From: Alphaproteobacteria bacterium
Lineage (GTDB): Bacteria > Pseudomonadota > Alphaproteobacteria > WRAU01 > Hepatincolaceae
Assembly (NCBI GenBank): GCA_031256515.1
Contig: JAIRQL010000051.1
Coordinates: 1-50,112, forward strand
Reading direction: 5' to 3'
DNA: 50,112 nucleotides
In this document: in pieces, positions 1 to 9,441 of the stretch
Position numbering within the stretch: the first letter of the stretch is position 1
How the letters are laid out: every line of letters starts with the position of its first letter
Translations under genes and position numbers: made by a program
The notes under the pieces: model-generated
What the model saw: only the letters and a program-made list of their open reading frames with translations
What the model was told of the DNA's origin: nothing
Databases searched by the model: none

Positions 1-1590
1 GTAATTTTTATTATTATCATAAAGAAGTTTTATCATAAATAAAGCATGTGGAACATCCATAGTATCTGGGGCAATTTTTTCAAAATAGTCTATAAAAGAA
101 GACTTCATACCAATTTGATAATTACCGAAGTAAGTCATATTTAAAAATAATTCAAAGAAATTAGATAAGGATACTCTTTCTTTCAACCAATTTATTAATA
201 AATAATCTTTAATAGGATTAATGTATCTAGCTAAGAAACCAGTATTATCAGGCTGGTACATTTTTGTCATTATAATATTAATAGAAGAAAATTCACAAGC
301 TGGGCTAGATAAATCTTCTGGATCTTTAAAAATTTTACAGCCATTAATTACATAAAAATCGTTTTTATTAAACACATTTTCATTAATTTTAGCCATTTCG
401 TTAATATAATAAGTATCAATTTTATTATCAGGAAGTAATGGCTGGTCGGCAGGTTCAAATTCATTTAATAATTCAAATCCTGCTACAAATACAGGTTTAT
501 TGGTAAATAAACTATTTGCCCAATCTAAAAATGTATTAGGAATAGCAATAACTACATCAGAAATAGTTCCAAATATAGAGGTATTTGCTCTAAATATACT
601 TTCTCTAGGTGAGTTTATATAGTTGCGATAGTCTAGTATTAGATAGTTTATAAAATCTTGATCTATTCTTATACTTTCAATAGGGATTCTTTCTTCTTGA
701 GCTTGATTTTTAGATTTTTGGTAAATAAGCTCATTTAAAGCATGAAGTGCAATAAAAGCATTTTCAAAGTTTTTTGAAATATTAGAAGCATAAGTTAAAG
801 TTCTTGATTCTCTTTTAGTTTCAAATATTTTTATATCTTTATTATCTATTATTTTAATAGATAATGGTTTATTAATAGAAGATAAAATTGGAACAAGAGG
901 GTTTGCTTGATTTAAGAAAGTTCCGATTACGAACATAATAACAATTAAAGCAAAAATCATAAATGCCAAAACTTTTAATTGGTTATTTACGATTCCTTTA
1001 CCTTCTACTGCAGTAGATAAGGCAGAAATATAGTCTCCTACTTCTTCTTGATCTATGTTTTTAGCAGTTTGTAAACGAATAGCTTGTTCTTCTCTATTCT
1101 TACGATTTTGCTGTACTAATTCTTTAATATTACTATTATAGCCATTTCCTGTCTTAATTCTATCTTTATGAGCTTCTTTTACTTTATCTCTAACTGAGAA
1201 AGTTGGTAATCTTACGGCTTTATGTTTTTTTAGAGTAGATTCAATTGATTCTTCCGAGCCATCGTCAGAATTACCTGAATTTCTTGAAGCATAATTTCCT
1301 CTATTTGTACCTGAGTATTTTGAGGTTTTGCCTGAAGAATTTATAGTTCTATTAGAAGAACTTCCTGAGCTACTTGCATTTGAACTTCTTGTTGAAGATC
1401 TGTTTGAAGAACTTCTGTTATTATCATCTCTATTTAAAATTAAAAAATTGTACTCATTATTAGATGAGCTGCTATTATACGGATTCCCAAAACCAACTAA
1501 AGAGTAGTTTAATTTATTTTTGTTTGAAAAAAAGTTTTGTAATAGCTCTTTATAAATAGAGTTAAAAAATATTTTTTTTAAAAAATTCAC
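1..1590 (-). CDS. Class A PBP-like membrane protein with degenerate GT51 domain (partial, C-terminus outside window)
   Basis: Open reading frame of 530 codons with no stop, running off the left edge. The start is GTG at 1590, preceded by AGAAGG. Residues 1-205 are hydrophilic and rich in Ser, Arg and Asn (most dense 59-115). One membrane helix lies at about 207-226. After it comes a stretch resembling the glycosyltransferase-51 module of PBP1a: KIIDN..IKIFETKRE (246-261), NAFIA (277-281) and FFELFLNMTYFGN (478-490), then DYFEKIAPD (501-509). Family knowledge: GT51 polymerises lipid II in the periplasm. The usual catalytic Glu-Asp after AFIA is replaced by His-Ala (283-284), and the usual QQ of STITQQL reads II at about 439-440. 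It may therefore be an inactive relative or scaffold. The transpeptidase part, if present, lies outside. The family call is by eye and moderately sure. Confidence 0.6.
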   Translation of the reverse strand, partial: MNFLKKIFFNSIYKELLQNFFSNKNKLNYSLVGFGNPYNSSSSNNEYNFLILNRDDNNRSSSNRSSTRSSNASSSGSSSNRTINSSGKTSKYSGTNRGNYASRNSGNSDDGSEESIESTLKKHKAVRLPTFSVRDKVKEAHKDRIKTGNGYNSNIKELVQQNRKNREEQAIRLQTAKNIDQEEVGDYISALSTAVEGKGIVNNQLKVLAFMIFALIVIMFVIGTFLNQANPLVPILSSINKPLSIKIIDNKDIKIFETKRESRTLTYASNISKNFENAFIALHALNELIYQKSKNQAQEERIPIESIRIDQDFINYLILDYRNYINSPRESIFRANTSIFGTISDVVIAIPNTFLDWANSLFTNKPVFVAGFELLNEFEPADQPLLPDNKIDTYYINEMAKINENVFNKNDFYVINGCKIFKDPEDLSSPACEFSSINIIMTKMYQPDNTGFLARYINPIKDYLLINWLKERVSLSNFFELFLNMTYFGNYQIGMKSSFIDYFEKIAPDTMDVPHALFMIKLLYDNNKNY

Positions 1591-1615
1591 AGAGAAACCT
1601 TCTAAATTTTATTAT

Positions 1616-1692
1616 TGGCGTACCCGAGAAGACTTGAACTCCTAACCTTCTGATTCGTAGTCAGATGCTCTATCCAGTTGAGCTACGGGTAC
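1616..1692 (-). tRNA. tRNA-Arg (ACG)
   Basis: On the minus strand a 77-nt cloverleaf starts GTACCCG and closes with CGGGTAC. The D-arm is TAGCTCAACTGG..., the anticodon loop is CTACGAA (anticodon ACG), the T-loop GTTCAAG is present, and the CCA end is encoded. ACG is the tRNA-Arg that is edited to inosine by TadA and reads CGN codons. It lies between two genes and has no tRNA neighbour. Confidence 0.95.
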
Positions 1693-1816
1693 TTACTTCA
1701 TAAAAATCTGCAACATTAAATGTTGGTATAATAATTAGTATATATTATTATACATATTATCATATATTATTGTATAATTAAAAAAAATCAAGATTAAATT
1801 TAACTTAAGATTAATT

Positions 1817-2200
1817 ATGGCAAGAGTTTTTATAAAAATATTCTTATGTTTTTTTATATTTAGTACAACTTTGCAGGCTTCTCTTTTTCGTGATAAAATT
1901 TTTATTGGCGAAAAGAAAAAGGAATATGCTTATTTTTTAAGTATTACAGAGCAAACTAATATGAAAGATGTTGAGCAAAAAATTATCAATAAACATTTTT
2001 CTCCAAAAAAAAATATTCAATTATTGATGTTAATAAATATTCCGAAAGGCTTAAATCCATCAGAGCAAAAGAATTTATGGAATAAGGTTGAAAATTTAAA
2101 AACTACTATTAATAACACTGCACCTAGTTTAAATGTAAAAGTTAATGGGTTGGTGGATACAAATCTTACTAAGTACGAGATACACTTGTACTATAGATAA
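1817..2200 (+). CDS. Small exported protein of unknown function
   Basis: The 127-residue product begins with a basic residue and a hydrophobic stretch (IKIFLCFFIFSTTLQA, about 6-21), which looks like a cleavable signal peptide ending LQA-S. The mature part is about 105 residues, rich in Lys and Asn, with no motif I recognise. It ends TAA and sits alone between tRNA-Arg and rpmH. A TTGACT/TAGTAT promoter for rpmH follows it, so it is probably not cotranscribed with the ribosomal genes. Probably periplasmic; function unknown. Confidence 0.65.
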   Translation: MARVFIKIFLCFFIFSTTLQASLFRDKIFIGEKKKEYAYFLSITEQTNMKDVEQKIINKHFSPKKNIQLLMLINIPKGLNPSEQKNLWNKVENLKTTINNTAPSLNVKVNGLVDTNLTKYEIHLYYR

Positions 2201-2217
2201 TTTTACAGCAAAAATAG

Positions 2218-2281
2218 TTGACTAATAATTTTATTTGATGTAGTATCTGCTTATTTGTAGATTAAAGATTAAGTTAAGGAG
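2218..2281 (+). promoter_or_regulatory. Putative promoter and ribosome binding site of rpmH
   Basis: TTGACT at 2218-2223 is followed after exactly 17 bases by TAGTAT (2241-2246), a sigma-70-like pair. The strong Shine-Dalgarno AAGGAG lies at 2276-2281, eight bases before the rpmH ATG. It probably drives rpmH-rnpA-yidD-yidC-engB. Read by eye only. Confidence 0.5.
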
Positions 2282-2289
2282 ACGGCTCT

Positions 2290-2424
2290 ATGAAAAGAAC
2301 ATATCAGCCTAGTAAGTTAGTTAGAAAAAGAAGGCACGGTTTTAGAGTTAGAATGGCAACTAAAGGCGGCAGAAAAGTATTAGCAGCAAGACGTTCTAAA
2401 GGGCGTTATGTACTAAGTGCATAA
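2290..2424 (+). CDS. rpmH: 50S ribosomal protein bL34
   Basis: A 44-residue, strongly basic protein beginning MKRTYQPSK and continuing with RRHGFRVRM and ending in [11 protein letters not shown], the typical bL34 pattern over its full length. It is a late-assembling protein of the large ribosomal subunit. AAGGAG precedes the ATG. The stop TAA overlaps the GTG start of rnpA by 8 bases, the standard rpmH-rnpA arrangement, so translation is probably coupled. The gene is short but unmistakable. Confidence 0.96.
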   Translation: MKRTYQPSKLVRKRRHGFRVRMATKGGRKVLAARRSKGRYVLSA

Positions 2425-2764
2425 AACACAAGTAAAGCGGATAGTCAAAGCTAAGCAGTTTTCTAATCTAAAAAAAAATGGTGATAAATTAGTTTATAGC
2501 CCATTTATCATTCTTTATATTAAAGATAAAAATCTCAATTATGTAGATGTTGGTTTTATTACTAGCTCTAAAATTGGGAATGCTGTAGTAAGAAATAAAG
2601 TAAGAAGAAGACTAAAGAACATAGCCATGAGTGTTTTAACCAGTATTGATACTCATGGTTTTTCTATTTGTGTAATTGGTAGATCTAAAGCATTTGATTA
2701 TAACTTTGCTAAAATGAAGGATTTATTCGCTCATGCTATTAAAAAAGTTGTTGCAGTTCCTTAA
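2417..2764 (+). CDS. rnpA: Ribonuclease P protein component
   Basis: 115 residues starting at GTG 2417 inside the end of rpmH. The protein subunit of RNase P helps the M1-type RNA cleave 5' leaders from pre-tRNAs. The signature is the basic helix [10 protein letters not shown] at about 59-68, preceded by [14 protein letters not shown], which matches the family (VGxxVSKKxGxAVxRNxxKRRxRE). Length is normal. Its 3' end overlaps yidD by 32 bases, so rpmH, rnpA and yidD form a tightly overlapping operon. Confidence 0.93.
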   Translation: MHKTQVKRIVKAKQFSNLKKNGDKLVYSPFIILYIKDKNLNYVDVGFITSSKIGNAVVRNKVRRRLKNIAMSVLTSIDTHGFSICVIGRSKAFDYNFAKMKDLFAHAIKKVVAVP

Positions 2765-2999
2765 TAAATTAGGGAAAGTATTTTCTTATTTAGCAATTGG
2801 TCTTATAAGGTTTTATCAGATTGCGATTTCTCCTTTTTTAACACCAAGTTGTCGTTATACTCCAACCTGTTCGCAGTATGCTTTGCAAAGTTATAAAAAA
2901 CACAATATATTTTTTGCAACTTACTTAGTAATAAAAAGAGTTTTAAAATGTAATCCTTTTGGGGGATATGGCTACGATCCAGTGCCACCAAAACGATAA
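2733..2999 (+). CDS. yidD: Membrane protein insertion efficiency factor YidD
   Basis: 88 residues, with an amphipathic N-terminal stretch and the family motif [11 protein letters not shown] (about 48-58) followed by a [14 protein letters not shown] tail. YidD is a small membrane-associated protein that aids YidC-dependent membrane protein insertion. Its three conserved cysteines are visible. It overlaps rnpA and lies 60 bases upstream of yidC, the usual order. Confidence 0.93.
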   Translation: MLLKKLLQFLNKLGKVFSYLAIGLIRFYQIAISPFLTPSCRYTPTCSQYALQSYKKHNIFFATYLVIKRVLKCNPFGGYGYDPVPPKR

Positions 3000-3059
3000 A
3001 AATTAATTGATTTTGTTTTATGAATATTCATATTTCAAAGTAATTTAAGAGGTTTATTT

Positions 3060-4787
3060 ATGGATGATATGTTTAATAAAAATTTTGTAATTGCAGCGGT
3101 TTTAGCTTTTTTAATCATAATTTTTTGGGATAACCTCTTTTTAAAAGATATAAGAGAATCCGAAGTAAATACAGCTGATACTACGGTTAGTGCGGTAAGT
3201 AATAATACTTCGCCAAATCAAAAAATTACAGAAAATGGTTCTAGTTCACAACCACAAAATTTACCTCGTATTGAAATTTCTAACTCAATGGTAAAAGGGT
3301 CTTTCTCTTTACAAGCAGGCAGACTGGATGATATTTCTTTATTACATTTTAATGAAACTATAGATAGAAAATCTCCTAATATTCATATATTTAGTAAAAA
3401 AGGTGCTAAAGATGCTTACTTTTTTGAAAGCGGATGGTTATCAGAAAACAAAATAGATTTACCAAATTCAAATACTATTTGGGCTTTAGACAAAGGTAGT
3501 AGCAATAAACTTACCCCTAACACTCCTGTAGTATTAGTTTGGAAAAATTCTCAGGGAATCACTTTTAAAAAACATATTTCTATTGATGATTCTTATATGC
3601 TTAGTATTAAGGATGAAGTTATTAATAATTCTTCGCAAAATTTAAGTATTAATCCTTTTTCTTTAATTGTTAGGCATGGCAAACCAGATGTAAGAGATTT
3701 ATTTATTTCTCATGAGGGCTATGTAGGTTATGTAGGTGGTAGCTTAGAAAGAGTTGACTATAAAGATGTTCTAAATGAAAAATTTGAGTTTGATACACAA
3801 GGGGGCTGGATTGGCTTTACCGATCAATATTGGCTTTCTTCTATTATCTTAGATAATTCTCAAAACTATAGAGCAAGATTCTTATCTTATAAGGATTCGC
3901 AAAATGTTGATAATTTCCAATTAGATTCTATTGGAAAAGATACTGTACTTAACAGCGGTGAAAGTGTTTCTAAAACTACAAGAGTTTTTGTTGGACCTAA
4001 AGAATATCGTCTTTTAAGTAATTACGATAATAAATACGAAATTGGTAGATTTACCGATGCCATTGATTTTGGTTGGTTCTTCTTTTTTACTAAACCAATG
4101 ATGAAATTCTTGTTATTTATTTATGATTTTGTAGGAAATTTTGGTTTTACTATCTTAATTTTCACCGTGATTATTAGAGCGATTATTCTACCGATTGCAT
4201 ATAAATCTTACATTTCAATGGCGAAAATGAAAGAATTGCAACCAAAAATGAAAGAACTAAAGAATCTTCATAAAGGGGATATGCAAAAATATAATAAAGA
4301 AATTGCGAATCTTTATAAAAAAGAAAAAGTTAATCCGCTTTCTGGATGTTTGCCACTACTTTTACAAATCCCAATTTTCTTTTCTATCTATAAGGTGATT
4401 TTTATTAGTATTGAAATGCGGCATGCTCCATTTATTGGTTGGGTTAGAGATATGTCGGCGATGGATCCATCTAATATATTTACCTTATTTGGTTTAATTC
4501 CTATGGATCTACCAGCTTTCTTACATATTGGAGCTTGGCCTATTTTTATGGGGGTTACTATGTTCTTCCAGCAAAAACTATCTATGTCGCAATCTTTAGA
4601 TCCAATGCAACAAAGAATTATGAACTTAATGCCTTTTGTGTTGGTGATTGTATTAGGCTCTTTCCCAGTGGGCTTAGTAATTTACTGGACTTGGAGTAAT
4701 ATTATATCCATAGGTCAGCAATTAATTATTAATAAAGTTGTTCATAAAGAATACGGCTTAAAACGTAAAAAACGTAAAACTTCTTAG
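3060..4787 (+). CDS. yidC: Membrane protein insertase YidC
   Basis: 575 residues, the length expected for a Gram-negative YidC. There is an N-terminal helix (about 9-25), a periplasmic domain to about 335, then the conserved membrane core: FLLFIYDFVGNFGFTILIFT at about 350, the positively charged loop PKMKELKN (about 397), NPLSGCLPLLLQIPIF and the last helices near FPVGLVIYW. YidC inserts membrane proteins alone or with SecYEG. It ends TAG, seven bases before engB. Confidence 0.96.
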   Translation: MDDMFNKNFVIAAVLAFLIIIFWDNLFLKDIRESEVNTADTTVSAVSNNTSPNQKITENGSSSQPQNLPRIEISNSMVKGSFSLQAGRLDDISLLHFNETIDRKSPNIHIFSKKGAKDAYFFESGWLSENKIDLPNSNTIWALDKGSSNKLTPNTPVVLVWKNSQGITFKKHISIDDSYMLSIKDEVINNSSQNLSINPFSLIVRHGKPDVRDLFISHEGYVGYVGGSLERVDYKDVLNEKFEFDTQGGWIGFTDQYWLSSIILDNSQNYRARFLSYKDSQNVDNFQLDSIGKDTVLNSGESVSKTTRVFVGPKEYRLLSNYDNKYEIGRFTDAIDFGWFFFFTKPMMKFLLFIYDFVGNFGFTILIFTVIIRAIILPIAYKSYISMAKMKELQPKMKELKNLHKGDMQKYNKEIANLYKKEKVNPLSGCLPLLLQIPIFFSIYKVIFISIEMRHAPFIGWVRDMSAMDPSNIFTLFGLIPMDLPAFLHIGAWPIFMGVTMFFQQKLSMSQSLDPMQQRIMNLMPFVLVIVLGSFPVGLVIYWTWSNIISIGQQLIINKVVHKEYGLKRKKRKTS

Positions 4788-4794
4788 TAAAATT

Positions 4795-5418
4795 ATGGAT
4801 TCTCAAGAGGTTTTAAAAAAAGATCTTAGTTTTTTTAGAAAACAATGTAATTTTGTTTTGGGGGTAGCACACCTTAAGCAACTTCCACAAACAGGATTAC
4901 CAGAGGTCGCTTTTTGGGGTCGGTCTAATGTTGGGAAGTCTTCTTTAATTAATGCACTTTTAAATAGAAAAAAATTAGTGAAAGTTTCGCAACATCCTGG
5001 CAAAACTAAGGAAATCAATTATTTTTCTTTAAACGAGGAATTATACTTTGTAGATTTACCAGGCTATGGTTATGCTAAGGTTTCTCATAGTGTTAAAGAC
5101 CTTTGGAATGATTTAGTAGTAGAATATCTGCAAAAAGCTAAAAACTTAAGAAGAATCTTTCTATTAATTGATGCTAAAGTTGGCTTTAAAGAAATAGATT
5201 TTCATATTATGGATTTTTTAGATTATTATGGTAGGTCTTATCAGATAGTTTTAACTAAAACCGATAAAATTAATAAATTTGTATTAAATGAAGTTTCACA
5301 AAGTGTAGTAAAAACTATAGAAACTCGTCCAGCTTGCTATCCTGAATTTATTCTTAGTAGTTCACAAACAAAAGAAGGAATGGAATCTTTGCAACTAGCC
5401 ATCTTGAATATTTTATAA
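4795..5418 (+). CDS. engB: Ribosome biogenesis GTP-binding protein EngB (YsxC/YihA)
   Basis: 207 residues of a small TRAFAC GTPase. The P-loop GRSNVGKSS is at 42-50, the G3 box DLPGYGYAKV follows at about 86, and the G4 box TKTD is near residue 155. EngB is an essential GTPase acting in large-subunit maturation. The yidC-engB adjacency (7-base gap) is a common alphaproteobacterial arrangement and suggests a shared transcript. Confidence 0.95.
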   Translation: MDSQEVLKKDLSFFRKQCNFVLGVAHLKQLPQTGLPEVAFWGRSNVGKSSLINALLNRKKLVKVSQHPGKTKEINYFSLNEELYFVDLPGYGYAKVSHSVKDLWNDLVVEYLQKAKNLRRIFLLIDAKVGFKEIDFHIMDFLDYYGRSYQIVLTKTDKINKFVLNEVSQSVVKTIETRPACYPEFILSSSQTKEGMESLQLAILNIL

Positions 5419-5469
5419 TATGAACTATATAATAAATAGTATGTAGTTTCGTATAATTTTGAGGAGAAA

Positions 5470-5883
5470 ATGTCAAGACTATTATTTAACCATCCATTTT
5501 TATTAGGCTTTGATTCCATAGGTCAGGCTTTAGAAAAATGTTTAAAATCTTCAGATAACTATCCGCCCTATAATATAGAACAGCACGATAATGAGCTGTT
5601 AGTAATTAAAATTGCGGTGGCAGGTTTTGATAAAGAAGATTTATCGGTACATCAAGAGAATAATGAGCTAATTATTACTGGTGAAAAAAAGATTAAAGAT
5701 GTTAATGTAGAATATATTCATCATGGCATATCTTGCCGTAAGTTTCAAAAAGTTTTTTTGCTAGCAGAAGAAGTAATCCCAATTTCTTCGCATATTAAAA
5801 ATGGACTTTTAGTTATTCAATTAAAAAGAGAAATAATTAAAAAAGATGTTAAAATATTTGAAATAGAAGATCAAAATACATAA
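5470..5883 (+). CDS. Small heat-shock protein, Hsp20/alpha-crystallin family (IbpA-like)
   Basis: 137 residues. The alpha-crystallin domain covers about 30-125, with PPYNIEQ, IAVAGFDKEDLSV and the GLLVIQLKRE strand typical of IbpA/HspH proteins. These are ATP-independent holdases that bind unfolding proteins in the cytoplasm. The start ATG has GAGGAG 4 to 9 bases upstream. lgt starts 6 bases after the stop. I see no clear heat-shock element. Confidence 0.9.
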   Translation: MSRLLFNHPFLLGFDSIGQALEKCLKSSDNYPPYNIEQHDNELLVIKIAVAGFDKEDLSVHQENNELIITGEKKIKDVNVEYIHHGISCRKFQKVFLLAEEVIPISSHIKNGLLVIQLKREIIKKDVKIFEIEDQNT

Positions 5884-5888
5884 AAAAG

Positions 5889-6680
5889 ATGATAAATTTC
5901 CCTGATATTTCGCCTGTAGCTTTACAAATAGGATCGTTTGAGATTCGCTGGTATTCTTTAGCCTATATTTTTGGAGCAATATTTGCCTTATTTTATATTA
6001 AGTTCCTTAATAAGAATCTTAATTTAATCCCCCAAGATAAAAAGAAAAATTTTCTTGAAGATTTACTATTCTATGTAATTTTGGGAGTTCTTCTAGGGGG
6101 AAGATTAGGCTTTGTAATTTTTTATGGATTTTCTTATTATATCCAGCATCCAATAGAAATTTTCTATTTATGGCAAGGTGGCATGTCTTACCATGGTGGC
6201 TTAATCGGAGTTATAATAGCCTCATTTCTATTAGCAAAAAAATATAAAATTAGCTTTTTAAGGGTTACCGATATAATTGCTCCAAGTGTGCCTATCGGTT
6301 TATTTCTAGGAAGATTGGCAAATTTTGTTAATGCTGAACTTTACGGCAAGCCTACAGACTTACCTTGGGCAGTGCATTTTCCTAATGTATTTTTACCAAG
6401 ACATCCATCGCAATTATACGAGGCTTTTTTAGAAGGAATCGTATTGTTTGTAATTTTAGCTATCCTGTGGCAAAAAAAGTTTTATGAAAAAGAAGGGTAT
6501 TTAAGCGGTATGCTTTTAATTTGCTATGGAATTTTTAGGATTTTCGTAGAATTTTTTAGAGTAGGTGAAATTTACTTCTTTAATACCATATCTATGGGGC
6601 AAGTGCTTTCTTTACCTATGATTATTGTTGGAATTTTTATATTAAATTATGCTAAAAGAAAAGATAGTAAAGTTAATTAA
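5889..6680 (+). CDS. lgt: Prolipoprotein diacylglyceryl transferase
   Basis: 263 residues with about seven membrane helices. Lgt transfers diacylglycerol from phosphatidylglycerol to the lipobox cysteine of prolipoproteins. Key residues are present: the YHGGL motif with H102 (counterpart of E. coli H103), GRLANFVNAELYG at 141-153 with R142 (counterpart of R143), and HPSQLYEA downstream. The 3' end overlaps the next gene by 32 bases. Confidence 0.95.
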   Translation: MINFPDISPVALQIGSFEIRWYSLAYIFGAIFALFYIKFLNKNLNLIPQDKKKNFLEDLLFYVILGVLLGGRLGFVIFYGFSYYIQHPIEIFYLWQGGMSYHGGLIGVIIASFLLAKKYKISFLRVTDIIAPSVPIGLFLGRLANFVNAELYGKPTDLPWAVHFPNVFLPRHPSQLYEAFLEGIVLFVILAILWQKKFYEKEGYLSGMLLICYGIFRIFVEFFRVGEIYFFNTISMGQVLSLPMIIVGIFILNYAKRKDSKVN

Positions 6681-7728
6681 AGAGCAAGGAGCAATTCCCT
6701 TTGATAAGTTTATGAGCTTATCTGCGGTCGCAGAAGAGGGATATTATAGAAATTCTAATCCTTTAGGGTTAAAGGGAGACTTTATCACTGCTCCAGAAAT
6801 ATCGCAGGTATTTGGTGAATTAATAGGTTTATGGCTGTTAGATTGTTGGTTTAAATTAGGAAGTCCCGATAAGTGCTTTTTAGTAGAACTAGGTGCTGGT
6901 AGGGGTACTTTAATGGCAGATATTCTAAGAGCCACAAAAAAAGTAAAAGAATTTCATGATTCTTTAAATATAAAAATTGTTGAAATCAATCAAGAGCTAA
7001 TCCACTTACAAAAAAGTATATTGCAAGATTATACTAATATTTCTTGGGTAAAATCGGTAGAAGAAATAGATGTTGATGCTCCAGTTTTAATATATTCTAA
7101 CGAGTTTTTTGATAGTCTGCCAACAAAACAGTATCTTTTAAAAGAAAATAATTGTTTTGAGTTAATGGTAGATATAGATAAAAATAATAAGCTAAAATTA
7201 GTTTTTTTAAAAACTGAAAATTACTTATTGCCAAAAGAAATAATACCAACAGATAAAGAGATAATTTATGAAACATCTCCTATGGCTAATTCTATATTTA
7301 ACTATTTATCGGCAATAGTTGCTGAGTTTAGTGGTGTAATATTAACTATTGATTATGGTTATACAACTCCTGAGTTTCGTAATAGTATTAGAGGCTATAA
7401 AAATCATAAAGTTTTAGATGTTTTTGAAATTATTAATCAAGTAGGTGAGGTAGATTTTACCTATAATGTTAATTTTAAAGAACTGCATATGGCAGTTAAT
7501 GAACTTAAGATTGATAAGTTTAAAGTAATTACCCAAAAAGAATTCTTAGAAAATTTGGGAATTCATGAAAGAGCTAGTATATTGTTAAAAAATATTGTTG
7601 AAACAAAAGATAAACAAGATTTTATAGAGCAAATTACAACTTTAATCTCACCCACCCAAATGGGTGAAAAATTTAAAGCCATGTGCCTATCTAAAAATAT
7701 AAAAAATTTAGCTATTTTTGAGAAGTAA
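6649..7728 (+). CDS. SAM-dependent methyltransferase, MidA/NDUFAF7 family (DUF185)
   Basis: 359 residues. The N-terminus (IPFDKFMSLS, GDFITAPEISQVFGE) and the SAM loop ELGAGRGTL at about 81-89, then YSNEFFDSLPTKQY near 150 and IDYGY near 238, are characteristic of this family. The mitochondrial homologue NDUFAF7 methylates an arginine of complex I subunit NDUFS2, and a complex I role in bacteria is inferred. It begins inside lgt, so the two are likely translationally coupled. In many alphaproteobacteria this gene also follows lgt. Confidence 0.88.
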   Translation: MLKEKIVKLIKEQGAIPFDKFMSLSAVAEEGYYRNSNPLGLKGDFITAPEISQVFGELIGLWLLDCWFKLGSPDKCFLVELGAGRGTLMADILRATKKVKEFHDSLNIKIVEINQELIHLQKSILQDYTNISWVKSVEEIDVDAPVLIYSNEFFDSLPTKQYLLKENNCFELMVDIDKNNKLKLVFLKTENYLLPKEIIPTDKEIIYETSPMANSIFNYLSAIVAEFSGVILTIDYGYTTPEFRNSIRGYKNHKVLDVFEIINQVGEVDFTYNVNFKELHMAVNELKIDKFKVITQKEFLENLGIHERASILLKNIVETKDKQDFIEQITTLISPTQMGEKFKAMCLSKNIKNLAIFEK

Positions 7729-7756
7729 AGGCAAGGAATAGTTAATCTTGCCTTTT
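7728..7756. terminator. Hairpin terminator between midA-like gene and ychF
   Basis: AAGGCAAG (7728-7735) and CTTGCCTT (7747-7754) form an 8-bp stem with an 11-base loop followed by TT. It lies between the convergent genes and could terminate both. Confidence 0.6.
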
Positions 7757-7765
7757 AAAATTTAA

Positions 7766-8866
7766 TTACACATTAAACCTAAATAAGATTACATCGCCAT
7801 CTTTTACGATGTAGGTTTTGCCTTCAGAACGCATTTTACCTTGATCACGGGCTTTAGATTCTCCTTGATATTCTATAAAATCGTTGAAAGAAATTACCTC
7901 AGCTGCAATAAAACCTCTTTCAAAATCGCTATGGATAACCCCAGCAGCTTGTGGAGCTTTAGTATTTATAGGAATCGTCCAAGCACGGCTTTCTATAGGA
8001 CCACTGGTGAAAAAAGTATGTAATCCTAAAAGAGCAAAGGCAGATTTAATAATTTTATCAAGCCCAGTTTCATTTAAGCCCAATGCTGATAAAAACTCTT
8101 TTTTTTCCTCAGCAGATTCTAAAGCAGAAACTTCTTGCTCTATTTGGGCGGAAATTTTAACACAATTTGCATTTTCTTTTTTAGCTAATTCTTGAACTTT
8201 TTTTACATATTCGTTATCGTTTTCTAAATCGTCTTCAGCCACATTACAAACATAAAGTACAGGCTTAGCACTCATGAGAAACATCTTTTTTACGATATTT
8301 TGTTCATCCTCAGTAAAATCTATACTTCTTACAGGATTTCCTGTTTGTAAAACTGGCAACATTCTTTTGATTAAATCTACTTGTTCTGCTGAGTTTTTAT
8401 CACCACCTTTAGCTTTTTTTTCTAGGGCTGGTAGTCTTTTTTCTAAACTTTCAAAGTCTGCCATGATTAATTCTAAATTAACAATTTCAGCATCACGAAT
8501 AGGGTCAACACTGCCTTCCACATGGATTATATTGCCATCTTCAAAACATCTTAATACATGGATAATTGCATCAACTTCTTTAATATTAGCTAAAAACTGA
8601 TTACCTAAACCTTCACCTTTGCTAGCTCCTTTAACTAACCCTGCAATATCTACAAACTCTAATTTTGCTGGCAAGATAGTTTTAGATTTAGAAATTTCAG
8701 CGATTTTTTCTAATCTGCTATCAGGAACATTCACAATTCCCTTATTAGGCTCAATAGTGCAGAAAGGATAATTAGCTGACTGGGCATTTTGAGTTGAAGT
8801 TAAAGCATTAAACAAAGTTGATTTTCCCACATTCGGCAAGCCAACAATTCCACAATTTAAAGACAT
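7766..8866 (-). CDS. ychF: Redox-regulated ribosome-binding ATPase YchF (Obg family)
   Basis: 366 residues. The P-loop GLPNVGKST is at 7-15, and the family-specific NxxE in place of the usual G4 NKxD (here VCNVAEDD) marks ATP over GTP preference. [20 protein letters not shown] follows the switch region, and a C-terminal TGS domain ends in [12 protein letters not shown]. YchF binds ribosomes and is conserved in almost all bacteria. Length is standard, and pth lies immediately upstream with a one-base gap, the common pth-ychF operon. Confidence 0.96.
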   Translation of the reverse strand: MSLNCGIVGLPNVGKSTLFNALTSTQNAQSANYPFCTIEPNKGIVNVPDSRLEKIAEISKSKTILPAKLEFVDIAGLVKGASKGEGLGNQFLANIKEVDAIIHVLRCFEDGNIIHVEGSVDPIRDAEIVNLELIMADFESLEKRLPALEKKAKGGDKNSAEQVDLIKRMLPVLQTGNPVRSIDFTEDEQNIVKKMFLMSAKPVLYVCNVAEDDLENDNEYVKKVQELAKKENANCVKISAQIEQEVSALESAEEKKEFLSALGLNETGLDKIIKSAFALLGLHTFFTSGPIESRAWTIPINTKAPQAAGVIHSDFERGFIAAEVISFNDFIEYQGESKARDQGKMRSEGKTYIVKDGDVILFRFNV

Positions 8867-8867
8867 T

Positions 8868-9431
8868 TTAATTCCTAGTTTTTTTAATATTTTCTATAAA
8901 AGTTTTGAAATCTTTATTAATTAGGTGCGGCAACTCTATGGCAAAATTATAAAAAGTTTGTTCTAGTGCAATAATTTCAGATTTATTAAAATTACTTAGA
9001 ACATAATCGCTAATATCTTGCGGAGTGTTTGGTCTGCCGACACCAATTTTAATTCTATGGATATTTTTACCAATTTTATTTTGAATATCTCGTATTCCTT
9101 TTTGTCCGCCATCGCTACTATTAGTTTTATAGCGAATTTCATTAAAGTTTAAATCAATATCGTCTTGAATTACTATAATATCTTCTGGCAATATTTTATA
9201 ATAACTACACAAAGGCTGTACTGCACTTCCTGATAGATTCATAAAAGTTTGAGGCTTTTGCAAGATAACTTTAGTTGTATTAATAGTTTTTTCAGCAATT
9301 AATGATTTAAAGTCGGCTTTAGGACTAGGAAAATTATAGAAAGAGGCAATATAATCTAAGCACAAAAAACCCACATTATGGCGAGTTAATTGATACTCTT
9401 TACCGATATTGCCTAATCCTACAATTAGCAT
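8868..9431 (-). CDS. pth: Peptidyl-tRNA hydrolase
   Basis: 187 residues. Pth frees tRNA from peptidyl-tRNA released by stalled ribosomes. The N-terminal GLGNIGKEYQLTRHNVGF contains the conserved Asn and catalytic His (H19), followed by PQTFMNLSG and IQDDIDL, then SSDGGQKGIRDI. Full length. It lies between rplY (10 bases upstream) and ychF, forming the well-known rplY-pth-ychF unit. Confidence 0.96.
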   Translation of the reverse strand: MLIVGLGNIGKEYQLTRHNVGFLCLDYIASFYNFPSPKADFKSLIAEKTINTTKVILQKPQTFMNLSGSAVQPLCSYYKILPEDIIVIQDDIDLNFNEIRYKTNSSDGGQKGIRDIQNKIGKNIHRIKIGVGRPNTPQDISDYVLSNFNKSEIIALEQTFYNFAIELPHLINKDFKTFIENIKKTRN

Positions 9432-9441
9432 GAGTATTTAA

